Under the pieces are notes generated by a model. That model ran no database searches and was not told the DNA's origin. It was given only the letters and a program-made list of their open reading frames with translations. The position numbers and the translations under genes are program-made. A stretch of 9,864 bases of DNA from Gammaproteobacteria bacterium (GTDB taxonomy: Bacteria > Pseudomonadota > Gammaproteobacteria > Steroidobacterales > Steroidobacteraceae): assembly GCA_020846815.1 (NCBI GenBank), contig JADLDF010000067.1, positions 1-9,864 of the forward strand, in the 5' to 3' direction. Each line of letters starts with the position of its first letter. The stretch's first letter is position 1. Of this stretch, positions 1 through 6,169 are shown piece by piece.

Positions 1-77
1 GCGAGGCGCTGGCACGCGCGGCGCTCGCATTCGCGCGCGGCCTGCCGGCGGGGCCGCGGCTGCGGAGGGCGTCGTGA
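1..77 (+). CDS. C-terminal end of an unidentified gene, possibly cofD (partial)
   Basis: Only the last 24 codons lie in the window, read in the frame starting at position 3 and ending at TGA 75-77. The visible peptide is an Ala/Leu/Arg-rich amphipathic helix (EALARAALAFARGLPAG followed by a short basic tail). The stop codon overlaps the GTG start of the cofC-cofG-cofH fusion (GTGA, 74-77), so the two are almost certainly in one operon and translationally coupled. Position and coupling suggest another F420-biosynthesis gene. The helical end resembles what I recall of the C-terminus of CofD/FbiA (the 2-phospho-L-lactate transferase), but CofE or something else is possible. The reading frame is well supported by the overlap; the identity is a guess from context. 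Confidence 0.5.
   Translation, partial: EALARAALAFARGLPAGPRLRRAS
64..68 (+). promoter_or_regulatory. Ribosome binding site fixing the GTG start of the F420 fusion gene
   Basis: GGAGG lies five bases before the GTG at 74, ideal Shine-Dalgarno spacing. It supports GTG 74 as the true start even though it is not ATG. The CofC N-terminal strand (CAIVPVR) begins at residue 5, so no earlier start is needed. Confidence 0.75.
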
Positions 78-3016
78 GCGGCGTCTGCGCGATCGTGCCG
101 GTCCGCTCCGGCGGCGTGGGCAAGTCCCGCCTCGCCGGAGTGCTGTCGCCGCAGCGGCGCGAGCGGCTCATCGAAACGATGCTCGGCGAAGTGCTCGCGG
201 CACTGCGCGGCGCGCGCGGCATCGATGCGATCGTCGTCGTCAGCCCCGATCTCGAGCAGGCGCCCGCCGGCACGACGCTGCTGCGCGACGGCGGCGAGGG
301 ACTGAACGCCGCGGTCTCGCTGGCGCTCGCCGCGCTCGGCTCGCGTTTCACGGCGGCGCTGGTCGTGGCTGCCGACGTGCCGCGGGTCACGGCCGCCGAG
401 ATCGAGACGCTGCTGCAGGCCTGCCGCGACGCCGACGTGGGGCTCGCGCCGGACCGGCACCACGAAGGCACGAATGCGCTGTGGCTGCGGCTGCCGCCGT
501 CGATCGCGCCCGACTTCGGCGGCGCGAGCTTCGCGCGCCACGGTGAGGCTGCGCGGCGCGCGGGTGCGCGGCTGCGCATCGTCGACCTGCCCGGACTCTC
601 GCACGACGTCGACCTGCCGGCCGATCTGCCCGCCGGCGCGCTGTCGCGCGACGCGGTGCTGGCGCTGGCCGACGAATCCGATCTCGGGTCGATGCTGTCG
701 GCCGCGGCCGCGCTCGCCGCCGAAGGCTTCGGCCGGCGCGTCAGCTATTCGCGCAAGGTCTTCATCCCGCTGACCCAGCTGTGCCGCGACGTCTGTCATT
801 ACTGCACGTTCGCAGCGCCGCCGCGGCCCGGCACGGCAGCTTATCTGCGCCCGGGGCGGGTCCTGGAGATCGCGCGGGCGGGGGCCGCCGCCGGCTGCCA
901 AGAGGCGCTGTTCACGCTCGGCGACAAGCCCGAGCTGCGCTACCGCCAGGCACGCGCCGAGCTCGCGGCGCTCGGCTTCGCGACGACGCTCGACTATCTC
1001 GAACATTGCGCGCGCCTCGTGCACGAGCAGACCGGCCTGCTGCCGCACCTGAACCCCGGCGTCATGGAAGCCGCGGACCTGCGCCGTCTGCGGCGCGTCG
1101 CGGTGTCGATGGGCCTCATGCTCGAGACCACCTCGGAACGTCTGGCGCAGAAGGGCGGGTCGCACCACCGCTCGCCCGACAAGCACCCCGCGGCGCGGCT
1201 CGCGACGCTGCGCGCGGCCGGCGTGGAGCGCGTGCCGTTCACGACGGGGCTGCTGATCGGCATCGGCGAGACGCGCCGCGAGCGTCTCGAGGCGCTGCTC
1301 GCGATCCGCGAGCTGCACGAGGAGTTCGGTCACGTGCAGGACCTGATCATCCAGAACTTCCGCGCCAAGCCGGGCACGCGCATGGCCGGCGCGCCGGAGC
1401 CCGCGCTCGAGGAGCTGCTGTGGACGATCGCGGCGGCGCGCCTGGCCTTCGGCACCTCGATGTCGATCCAGGCACCGCCGAACCTCAGCGCACCCGAGTC
1501 TCTGCCGCGCCTCATCGAGGCGGGCATCAACGACTGGGGCGGCGTTTCGCCGGTCACGCCAGACCACGTCAACCCGGAGGCACCGTGGCCGGAAATCGCG
1601 GCGCTGGAGCAGGGCACGCGGGCCACGGGCCGCTGGCTGGTCGAGCGTCTGGCGATCGTGCCGTCCTGCGCGACGCAGCCCGAACGCTGGCTCGACCCCG
1701 GCTTCCACACGGCCGTGCGCCGCCGCGTCGACGCCACGGGCTACGTGCGCGAGGCCGAGTGGGTGTCGGGATCGGGCTCGCTGCCGCTGCGCCGCTACGT
1801 CGAGCTCGTCGAGCGGCCGCGCCGCGTCGCGCCGCAAGGCCGGGACCGGCTGCAGGCCGCGCTCGAGCGCGCGCTGCGCGGCGAGCGGCTCGACGAGCCG
1901 GAAGTCGCGCGCCTGTTCGAGGCCGACGGCGAGGATTTCGCGCGCGTGGTCGCCGCGGCCGACGCGCTGCGTGCGCGTCGCTGCGGGCCCGCGATCACCT
2001 ACGTCGTCAACCGCAATATCAACTACACGAACCTCTGCAGCTATTCCTGCGGCTTCTGCGCGTTCGCCAAGGGCCGCGGCGCCCGCTCGCTGCGCGGGCC
2101 GGGCTATCTGCTCGATCTCGGCGAGATCGAGCAGCGCGTCGCCGAGGCGCGCGAGCGCGGCGCGACCGAGGTCTGCATGCAGGGCGGCATCCACCCGAGC
2201 TTCACCGGCGAGACCTATCTCGCCATCGTGCGCGCCGCGCAGCGCGCGGCTCCCGGCATCCACGTGCACGCGTTCTCGCCGCTGGAGATCACCCACGGCG
2301 CCACGTCGCTGGGGCTCGCGCTGGAGGACTATCTCGCCCGGCTGCGCGACGCGGGCCTGCGTACGCTGCCCGGAACGGCCGCGGAGATCCTCAGCGACGA
2401 CGTGCGCGCCGTGATCTGCCCCGACAAGGTCGATACCCAGCAGTGGCTCGCCGTGATGCGCGCCGCGCACCGCGTCGGCCTGCGCAGCACCGCGACCATC
2501 ATGTTCGGGCACGTCGAGACGCCGCGGCACTGGGCGCGGCATCTGCTGCTGCTGCGCGACCTGCAGGAAGAAACCGGCGGCTTCACCGAGTTCGTGCCGC
2601 TGCCCTATGTGCACATGGAGGCGCCGCTGTGGCGCAGGGGCCGGACGCGCTCGGGCCCGAGCTTCCGCGAAGCCATCCTGATGCACGCCGTGGGCCGGCT
2701 GGCGCTGCATCCGTCGATCCCGAACGTGCAGGCGTCCTGGGTGAAGCTCGGGCGCGACGGTGCACTGGTAGCGCTGCGCGCCGGTGCGAACGACTTCGGC
2801 GGCGTGCTCATGGACGAATCGATCACGCGCGCGGCCGGCGGCGTCAATGGCCAGGAGCTGGATGCGGCGGCGATGCAGGCTGCGATCCGCTCGATCGGCC
2901 GGGTGCCGCGCGAGCGCACCACGCTCTACGGCGAGGCCCCGGCGCGCGCCTCAGCGCAGCTTCGGCAGCACCTCGCGACCGATGATCTGCAGGGCGTCCA
3001 TCGGGTCGTCGTGTAG
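74..3016 (+). CDS. Trifunctional F420 biosynthesis protein: CofC-CofG-CofH fusion
   Basis: Three enzymes in 980 residues. Residues 1 to about 190 are CofC, which activates phospholactate (or PEP/3-phosphoglycerate) with GTP to give the GDP-linked F420 side chain. They show VPVR...KSRL (9-20), the GEGLN turn (75-79), acidic Asp101 in AADVP, GTNAL (132-136) and the closing DVDLPADL (178-185). Residues about 220-540 are CofG, with radical-SAM cysteines 237, 241 and 244 (CRDVCHYC). Residues about 600-960 are CofH, with cysteines 655, 659 and 662 (CSYSCGFC) and the CofH-type end ANDFGGVLMDESITRAAGG. CofH and CofG together make FO from tyrosine and 5-amino-6-ribitylaminouracil. The CofG-CofH half matches actinobacterial FbiC; CofC in front is the oddity. 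The CofC lysine usual at position 11 is Arg here. The frame has no break, and all Fe-S cysteines are present. Residues 959-980 run over the end of the opposite gene and look like a late extension. It is cytoplasmic: no signal or membrane segment. Confidence 0.95.
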   Translation: MSGVCAIVPVRSGGVGKSRLAGVLSPQRRERLIETMLGEVLAALRGARGIDAIVVVSPDLEQAPAGTTLLRDGGEGLNAAVSLALAALGSRFTAALVVAADVPRVTAAEIETLLQACRDADVGLAPDRHHEGTNALWLRLPPSIAPDFGGASFARHGEAARRAGARLRIVDLPGLSHDVDLPADLPAGALSRDAVLALADESDLGSMLSAAAALAAEGFGRRVSYSRKVFIPLTQLCRDVCHYCTFAAPPRPGTAAYLRPGRVLEIARAGAAAGCQEALFTLGDKPELRYRQARAELAALGFATTLDYLEHCARLVHEQTGLLPHLNPGVMEAADLRRLRRVAVSMGLMLETTSERLAQKGGSHHRSPDKHPAARLATLRAAGVERVPFTTGLLIGIGETRRERLEALLAIRELHEEFGHVQDLIIQNFRAKPGTRMAGAPEPALEELLWTIAAARLAFGTSMSIQAPPNLSAPESLPRLIEAGINDWGGVSPVTPDHVNPEAPWPEIAALEQGTRATGRWLVERLAIVPSCATQPERWLDPGFHTAVRRRVDATGYVREAEWVSGSGSLPLRRYVELVERPRRVAPQGRDRLQAALERALRGERLDEPEVARLFEADGEDFARVVAAADALRARRCGPAITYVVNRNINYTNLCSYSCGFCAFAKGRGARSLRGPGYLLDLGEIEQRVAEARERGATEVCMQGGIHPSFTGETYLAIVRAAQRAAPGIHVHAFSPLEITHGATSLGLALEDYLARLRDAGLRTLPGTAAEILSDDVRAVICPDKVDTQQWLAVMRAAHRVGLRSTATIMFGHVETPRHWARHLLLLRDLQEETGGFTEFVPLPYVHMEAPLWRRGRTRSGPSFREAILMHAVGRLALHPSIPNVQASWVKLGRDGALVALRAGANDFGGVLMDESITRAAGGVNGQELDAAAMQAAIRSIGRVPRERTTLYGEAPARASAQLRQHLATDDLQGVHRVVV

Positions 3017-3973
3017 GCGCAGCGCCACTTCCGTGAGGCCCGCGCGCGCGAACATGCGGAAGCGCTCGACCTCGCGGTCGAGGTCCTCGAGGCCGCCGGT
3101 CGAGGTGAAGTACTCGGCCAGGCGGTTCGGAATCTGCTCCGGCACGCCCTGCACATTGCCCGAACGGTCGAACCAAGCCGCGACGAACCTGGCGTAGTTG
3201 TCGCGCACCAGCTGCGCTTCGTCCTCGCTCAGGCACTGCATGATCAGCTCCTTCTGCAGCTTGATCGCGCGCCACGGCAGCTCGCGGCGCGACTCGCGGT
3301 AGCCGGCGGCGCGATCCTTTTTCAGGTGCCAGCCCCAGAAGGTGTTCAGGCGCAGCGGCGCCATGCCCGGCTCGCGCCTGGCCGCGCCTTCCATGACCTC
3401 GGCGACGGCCGCAGCCATGACCTCGGGCGGCGTGCAGCCGATGTAGACGCCGTCGGCGACGCGCGCCTCCATGCGCATCATCTGGCCGCGGTAGGCGGTG
3501 CCGTAGACCAGCGGTGGCGAGGCCTTGACCCAGTCGTAGGTGCAGGGCAGGTTCACGCCGAAGTCCTCGCCCTTGTAGCCGCCCGCGAGCTTGCGCCGCG
3601 CCGCGAGCCGCACGATCTCGATGGCCTCGCGGACCGCGCGCACGATCTTCTCGGGGCGCTGGATGCGCATCGCGTCGATGTTGCCTTCGCCGGCGCCCAT
3701 GGCGATCACGCCGCGGCCGCCGGTCATTTCGTTCAGCGACAGCAGACTGTTGGCGATTTTCAGCGGATGCATCTCGAACGGGCTGACGGCCAGCGGACCC
3801 ATGAGCAGCTTCGAGGTCGACTGCGCGAGCGGCACCAGCGACAGGAAGCAGTCCCAGTGCGCGAAGTAGTTGGACGTCCAGAGCGCGCGGATGCCGAATT
3901 TCTCTGCGACCTGGCCGAGCTCGGCGACCTGCTGCGGCGTGAGATCCGGCTCGAGGATGATGTCGACTTCCAT
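2951..3973 (-). CDS. LLM-class (luciferase-like) flavin/F420-dependent oxidoreductase
   Basis: A 340-residue protein of the bacterial luciferase-like TIM-barrel family, which includes F420-dependent methylene-tetrahydromethanopterin reductase and many actinobacterial F420 oxidoreductases. Supporting features are the N-terminal barrel strand (EVDIILEPDLTPQQ), ALWTSNYF (30-37), and the family's glycine-rich segment TGGRGVIAMGAGEG (84-97). The length is typical and the frame intact. The start at ATG 3973 has a GGAG ten bases upstream. Its 3' end overlaps the F420 fusion gene by 66 bases on the other strand. A direct neighbour that makes F420 suggests F420H2 as cofactor rather than FMN, but many family members use FMN and the sequence alone does not settle it. 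The substrate is unknown. It lies 141 bases downstream of the usp gene on the same strand, so it could be read from its own promoter or by read-through from the antiporter operon. Confidence 0.88.
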   Translation of the reverse strand: MEVDIILEPDLTPQQVAELGQVAEKFGIRALWTSNYFAHWDCFLSLVPLAQSTSKLLMGPLAVSPFEMHPLKIANSLLSLNEMTGGRGVIAMGAGEGNIDAMRIQRPEKIVRAVREAIEIVRLAARRKLAGGYKGEDFGVNLPCTYDWVKASPPLVYGTAYRGQMMRMEARVADGVYIGCTPPEVMAAAVAEVMEGAARREPGMAPLRLNTFWGWHLKKDRAAGYRESRRELPWRAIKLQKELIMQCLSEDEAQLVRDNYARFVAAWFDRSGNVQGVPEQIPNRLAEYFTSTGGLEDLDREVERFRMFARAGLTEVALRLHDDPMDALQIIGREVLPKLR

Positions 3974-4018
3974 GGCGATGAGGCTCCGGTGATCGGGTCG
4001 GCGAGGCCGCGAGCCGGA

Positions 4019-4024
4019 ATTGTA
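4019..4024 (-). promoter_or_regulatory. Possible -10 box for the LLM oxidoreductase gene
   Basis: On the minus strand this reads TACAAT, one mismatch from the sigma-70 consensus TATAAT, in an otherwise GC-saturated region, about 46 bases before ATG 3973. The hexamer 17 bases further upstream (CAGCCG) is a poor -35, so this is a weak call. It would give the LLM gene a short 5' leader. Confidence 0.3.
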
Positions 4025-4089
4025 TCGGGGCGTGCCGCGAGCGGCTGCGCCGGGTCGGGCGACGACCGTGTTACGGCGCGCGCCGCACG

Positions 4090-4105
4090 GCGGCAGCGCT
4101 GCCGC
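4090..4105 (-). terminator. Perfect 16-base palindrome after the usp stop; hairpin, uncertain terminator
   Basis: GCGGCAGCGCTGCCGC is a perfect inverted repeat starting ten bases after the usp stop codon (TGA 4117-4115). In RNA it could form a GC-only stem of about six pairs with a four-base loop. No run of T follows on the minus strand, so it is not a classical intrinsic terminator. It could act as an mRNA 3'-end stabiliser or a pause site, or be a chance palindrome in GC-rich DNA. Confidence 0.3.
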
Positions 4106-4114
4106 ACCCGCTGC

Positions 4115-5035
4115 TCACGGAGCGGACGGCGAGGCGCCCGGCGGCGGCCGGCGCGCGTCGACGACGACGAGCACGTCGGCCGCAGCCTCTGCGATGACGT
4201 GCCGGGTCACGCTGCCGAGCAGCAGCTCCTCGACCACGTGGCGCCCGTGCTTGCCGATGACGATCAGGTCGCAGCCGAGCGCCGTCGCCCGGGCGAGGAT
4301 CGCGCGCGACGGTTCTCCACTCAGCAGGTCGGCGTCGTACCCGGCGGGCTCGAGTCCGTTCGCCGCGGCGAGCCGGTGCAGCGCGCCGCGCGCCCGGTCG
4401 AGCGTCTCATTGCGGAAGCGCTCGATCACCGCGGTCTCGATGCCGGCGAAGTGCAGCTTCCCTTCGTAGGGAAACTCGGGCGCGTGGGCCAGGGTGAGGC
4501 GTGCCCGTGGAACCAGCGTACGCGCGAGACGCAGCGATGCTTCGGAGGCGGGGGAGAAGTCGACGGCCACCAGCGGCGCTGCATAGTCCGCGCCGGCCGG
4601 ACGGCGCACGAGCAGCACCGGATGACGGCTCCTGCGCAGCAACCGCGATGCAGTCGAGCCGAGCAGCATCGCAGGCGCGGCTCCGGCGCCGTGCTGTCCG
4701 AGCACGAGCAGGTCCACGCCGCAGCTTGCGGCCAGCTCGGGTATGGCCGTGGCCGGCTGGCCATCGAGCACCTGCGCATCCACGGCGAGATCCGCGCCGA
4801 GCATGGCGGCGAGAGCGGCGAGCCGCTCCTCGGCCTCGTGTCGCAGGCCTGTCACCAGGGTCGCGTCGCCGCTGCCCAGCAACCCCCGCCAGACCGAGAG
4901 CTCGTCGGTGCGCAACGCATGCGTCAGCGTCAGGCGGGCGCCGAAGGCGCGCGCCAGTGCCGCGGCCCGCTCCAGAGCCGGCGCGGCGTTCTGCGAGAAA
5001 TCCGTGGCGACCAGGATGTGGCTCGGGACGCTCAT
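4115..5035 (-). CDS. Tandem-domain universal stress protein (UspA family)
   Basis: A 306-residue protein made of two Usp alpha/beta domains, about 1-145 and 150-296. Each has the full ATP-binding signature G-2x-G-9x-G-S: residues 113, 116, 126-127 (GQHGAGAAPAMLLGS) and 261, 264, 274-275 (GKHGRHVVEELLLGS). Each also has an N-terminal strand with the family's Asp (ILVATDFS at 7-14; LVAVDFSP at 155-162). Intact motifs suggest an ATP-binding type rather than a UspA-type non-binder. The start is set by overlap and ribosome site: ATG 5035 shares ATGA with the mrpG stop and has GGAGGTGA just upstream. The open frame continues upstream to 5329, but that part only shadows mrpG. The protein is soluble and cytoplasmic, with a short proline-rich tail. 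Coupling to mrpG suggests it is made with the antiporter and may serve or regulate it; that role is inference. Confidence 0.92.
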   Translation of the reverse strand: MSVPSHILVATDFSQNAAPALERAAALARAFGARLTLTHALRTDELSVWRGLLGSGDATLVTGLRHEAEERLAALAAMLGADLAVDAQVLDGQPATAIPELAASCGVDLLVLGQHGAGAAPAMLLGSTASRLLRRSRHPVLLVRRPAGADYAAPLVAVDFSPASEASLRLARTLVPRARLTLAHAPEFPYEGKLHFAGIETAVIERFRNETLDRARGALHRLAAANGLEPAGYDADLLSGEPSRAILARATALGCDLIVIGKHGRHVVEELLLGSVTRHVIAEAAADVLVVVDARRPPPGASPSAP

Positions 5036-5409
5036 CGGCTCACCTCCGGCCGGTGCTCCGGCTCGTGTTGCACGACCTCGCGCGCGAGCAGCGGCGGCGG
5101 CAGCGGATCGCCGGCCTGCCGGCGGCGGAACAGGGCCGCGCGCGCCAGCACGGCGCTGGAGATCGGCGCCGTGATCGACAGCACGACGATGATCAGCCAG
5201 CCGTGCAGGAACAGCTCGCCGGCCCGCCAGGAGAAGTGCACGATCGAGCCGAGCGTGACCAGCCAGGCCGCGAGCGTCGAGGCGATGGCCGGTGCGTGCA
5301 TGCGCAGGAAGAACTCCTGCAGCCGCCACAGGCCGAGGCCCGCGGTCAGCACGAAGACGCCGCTCGCAACCAGCGATGCCGCGACGACGATCTCCCAGAC
5401 GGAGATCAT
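5032..5409 (-). CDS. mrpG: Mrp/Mnh/Pha antiporter subunit G
   Basis: A 125-residue membrane protein of the PhaG/MnhG family, a small subunit of the Mrp cation/proton antiporter in the inner membrane. It has three hydrophobic segments, near 6-28, 42-58 and 68-90. The family signature follows the first: GLGLWRLQEFFLRMHAP (24-39), matching the usual G-RLPD-Y-R-HA pattern. The hydrophilic tail after about residue 95 (QAGDPLPPP..., ending EHRPEVSR) is longer than in many MrpG and probably faces the cytoplasm. ATG 5409 overlaps the mrpF stop (ATGA) with GAGGT six bases upstream. The stop overlaps the usp start in the same way. Confidence 0.92.
   Translation of the reverse strand: MISVWEIVVAASLVASGVFVLTAGLGLWRLQEFFLRMHAPAIASTLAAWLVTLGSIVHFSWRAGELFLHGWLIIVVLSITAPISSAVLARAALFRRRQAGDPLPPPLLAREVVQHEPEHRPEVSR
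5040..5047 (-). promoter_or_regulatory. Strong ribosome binding site of the usp gene, inside mrpG
   Basis: The minus strand reads GGAGGTGA four bases before ATG 5035. It is a near-perfect match to the anti-Shine-Dalgarno sequence, located within the last codons of mrpG. It decides the usp start and suggests efficient translation beyond coupling alone. Confidence 0.75.
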
Positions 5410-5684
5410 TCGATGACCTCGCCGCGCAGCAGGAACTTCGCCAGCGCCACGGTGCTGACGAAGCCGAACAGCACCATCAGCAGCGCGGCCTCGAAGTACA
5501 CATCGCTGTCGTAGCGGATCGCCAGCACCAGCATCAGCAGCATCGCCACGACGTAGAGGAAATCGAGCGCCAGTACCCGGTCCTGGGCGCTCGGACCGCG
5601 CGCGAGCCGTGCGAATCCGAGCATCATGCCGGCCAGATAGAGCACCAGGGTCAGCGTTATCGCATGCTGCAGCAGACCGTTCAT
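5406..5684 (-). CDS. mrpF: Mrp/Mnh/Pha antiporter subunit F
   Basis: A 92-residue, three-helix membrane protein of the MrpF/PhaF family. Helices lie near 5-25, 37-56 and 63-84. The conserved loop GPSAQDRVLALD (30-41), usually G-P-t-x-x-D-R-v, and the third helix starting SDVYFEAAL (60-68) identify it. It is part of the Mrp membrane complex next to subunits E and G. The start at ATG 5684 overlaps the mrpE stop (ATGA) and has AAGGAG eight bases upstream. The open frame runs further upstream through mrpE in another register, but that stretch is Arg/Ala-rich shadow sequence. Confidence 0.93.
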   Translation of the reverse strand: MNGLLQHAITLTLVLYLAGMMLGFARLARGPSAQDRVLALDFLYVVAMLLMLVLAIRYDSDVYFEAALLMVLFGFVSTVALAKFLLRGEVIE

Positions 5685-6169
5685 TCGAAGATCTCCTTCA
5701 GTGGATGCTCGTACAGCGCCTTGAAGCCCGCGACGAACTCCGCTTCGCCGGCCAGATCGAAGACGTGCAGCAGCAGGCTGCTGCGATCCGGCGCGAGCTC
5801 GCACCATACCGTACCGGGAATCACCGCGGTGATCATCGACAGCGCGGCGAGGGCGTGCTCGTCGCGCAGCTCCAGCGGCACGAGGACGAAGCTGCCGCGC
5901 GGTGGGCGCCGCCGCGGGCGCCATATGCCACGCGCGACGTCGATCGCCGATCTCACGACCGCCGCACCGACGCGCAGCACCAGCCGCACCGCCACCAGAG
6001 GCCGTTGCATCGGACCCGCCGCGGGACGCAGCGGCGCCAGCAGACGCGGCATCAGGATCGCCACCAGCAGGCCGAGCAGCAGCTGCCCGGGCGTGACCGG
6101 CTCGTTCAGCAGCAGCCACATGGCCAGCAGGCCGGCCGACAGCAGCGGATGGGGCAGCAGGCGTTTCAT
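5681..6169 (-). CDS. mrpE: Mrp/Mnh/Pha antiporter subunit E
   Basis: A 162-residue protein of the MNHE family (MrpE/PhaE), a membrane subunit of the Mrp antiporter needed for complex assembly. An N-terminal hydrophobic part (about 8-48, with LLAMWLLLNEPVTPGQLLLG, the usual WLLL...G.LLLG pattern) is followed by a short helix and a cytoplasmic domain. That domain carries SMITAVIPGTVWCEL (111-125), a strong family hallmark (S-I-T-PGT). The length is the family norm. The start at ATG 6169 overlaps the mrpD stop (ATGA) and has GGAG eight bases upstream. The stop overlaps the mrpF start. Confidence 0.93.
   Translation of the reverse strand: MKRLLPHPLLSAGLLAMWLLLNEPVTPGQLLLGLLVAILMPRLLAPLRPAAGPMQRPLVAVRLVLRVGAAVVRSAIDVARGIWRPRRRPPRGSFVLVPLELRDEHALAALSMITAVIPGTVWCELAPDRSSLLLHVFDLAGEAEFVAGFKALYEHPLKEIFE
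5693..5698 (-). promoter_or_regulatory. Ribosome binding site of mrpF, inside mrpE
   Basis: The minus strand reads AAGGAG eight bases before ATG 5684. This fixes the mrpF start over the longer upstream open frame. Confidence 0.7.

Larger units (their letters stand above)
3974..4114. other. Intergenic gap between the usp and LLM genes
   Basis: The largest gene-free stretch in the window (141 bases) and the only break in the minus-strand gene series. It holds a 16-base palindrome just after the usp stop and a -10-like hexamer about 46 bases before the LLM start. I see no T-tract terminator, RNA gene or small ORF with a convincing ribosome site. Confidence 0.7.

Noticed and set aside
781..2985. 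734-codon + strand frame inside the CofC-CofG-CofH gene
   Set aside because: An Arg/Ala-rich shadow frame of the fusion gene; the radical-SAM cysteines and CofH motifs are in the other frame.
3065..3085. Hairpin-forming repeats (CTCGACC/GGTCGAG and GACCTCG/CGAGGTC) about 50 bases after the fusion stop
   Set aside because: Short seven-pair stems inside the LLM coding region, with no T-run; such repeats arise readily from Glu/Asp/Leu/Arg codons in GC-rich DNA.
3326..5416. Long + strand open frame (696 codons) antisense to LLM, usp and mrpG
   Set aside because: Its translation is Arg/Gln/Ala/His-rich with no recognisable domain. It spans three well-supported minus-strand genes and their gap, and high GC makes stop codons rare in antisense frames.
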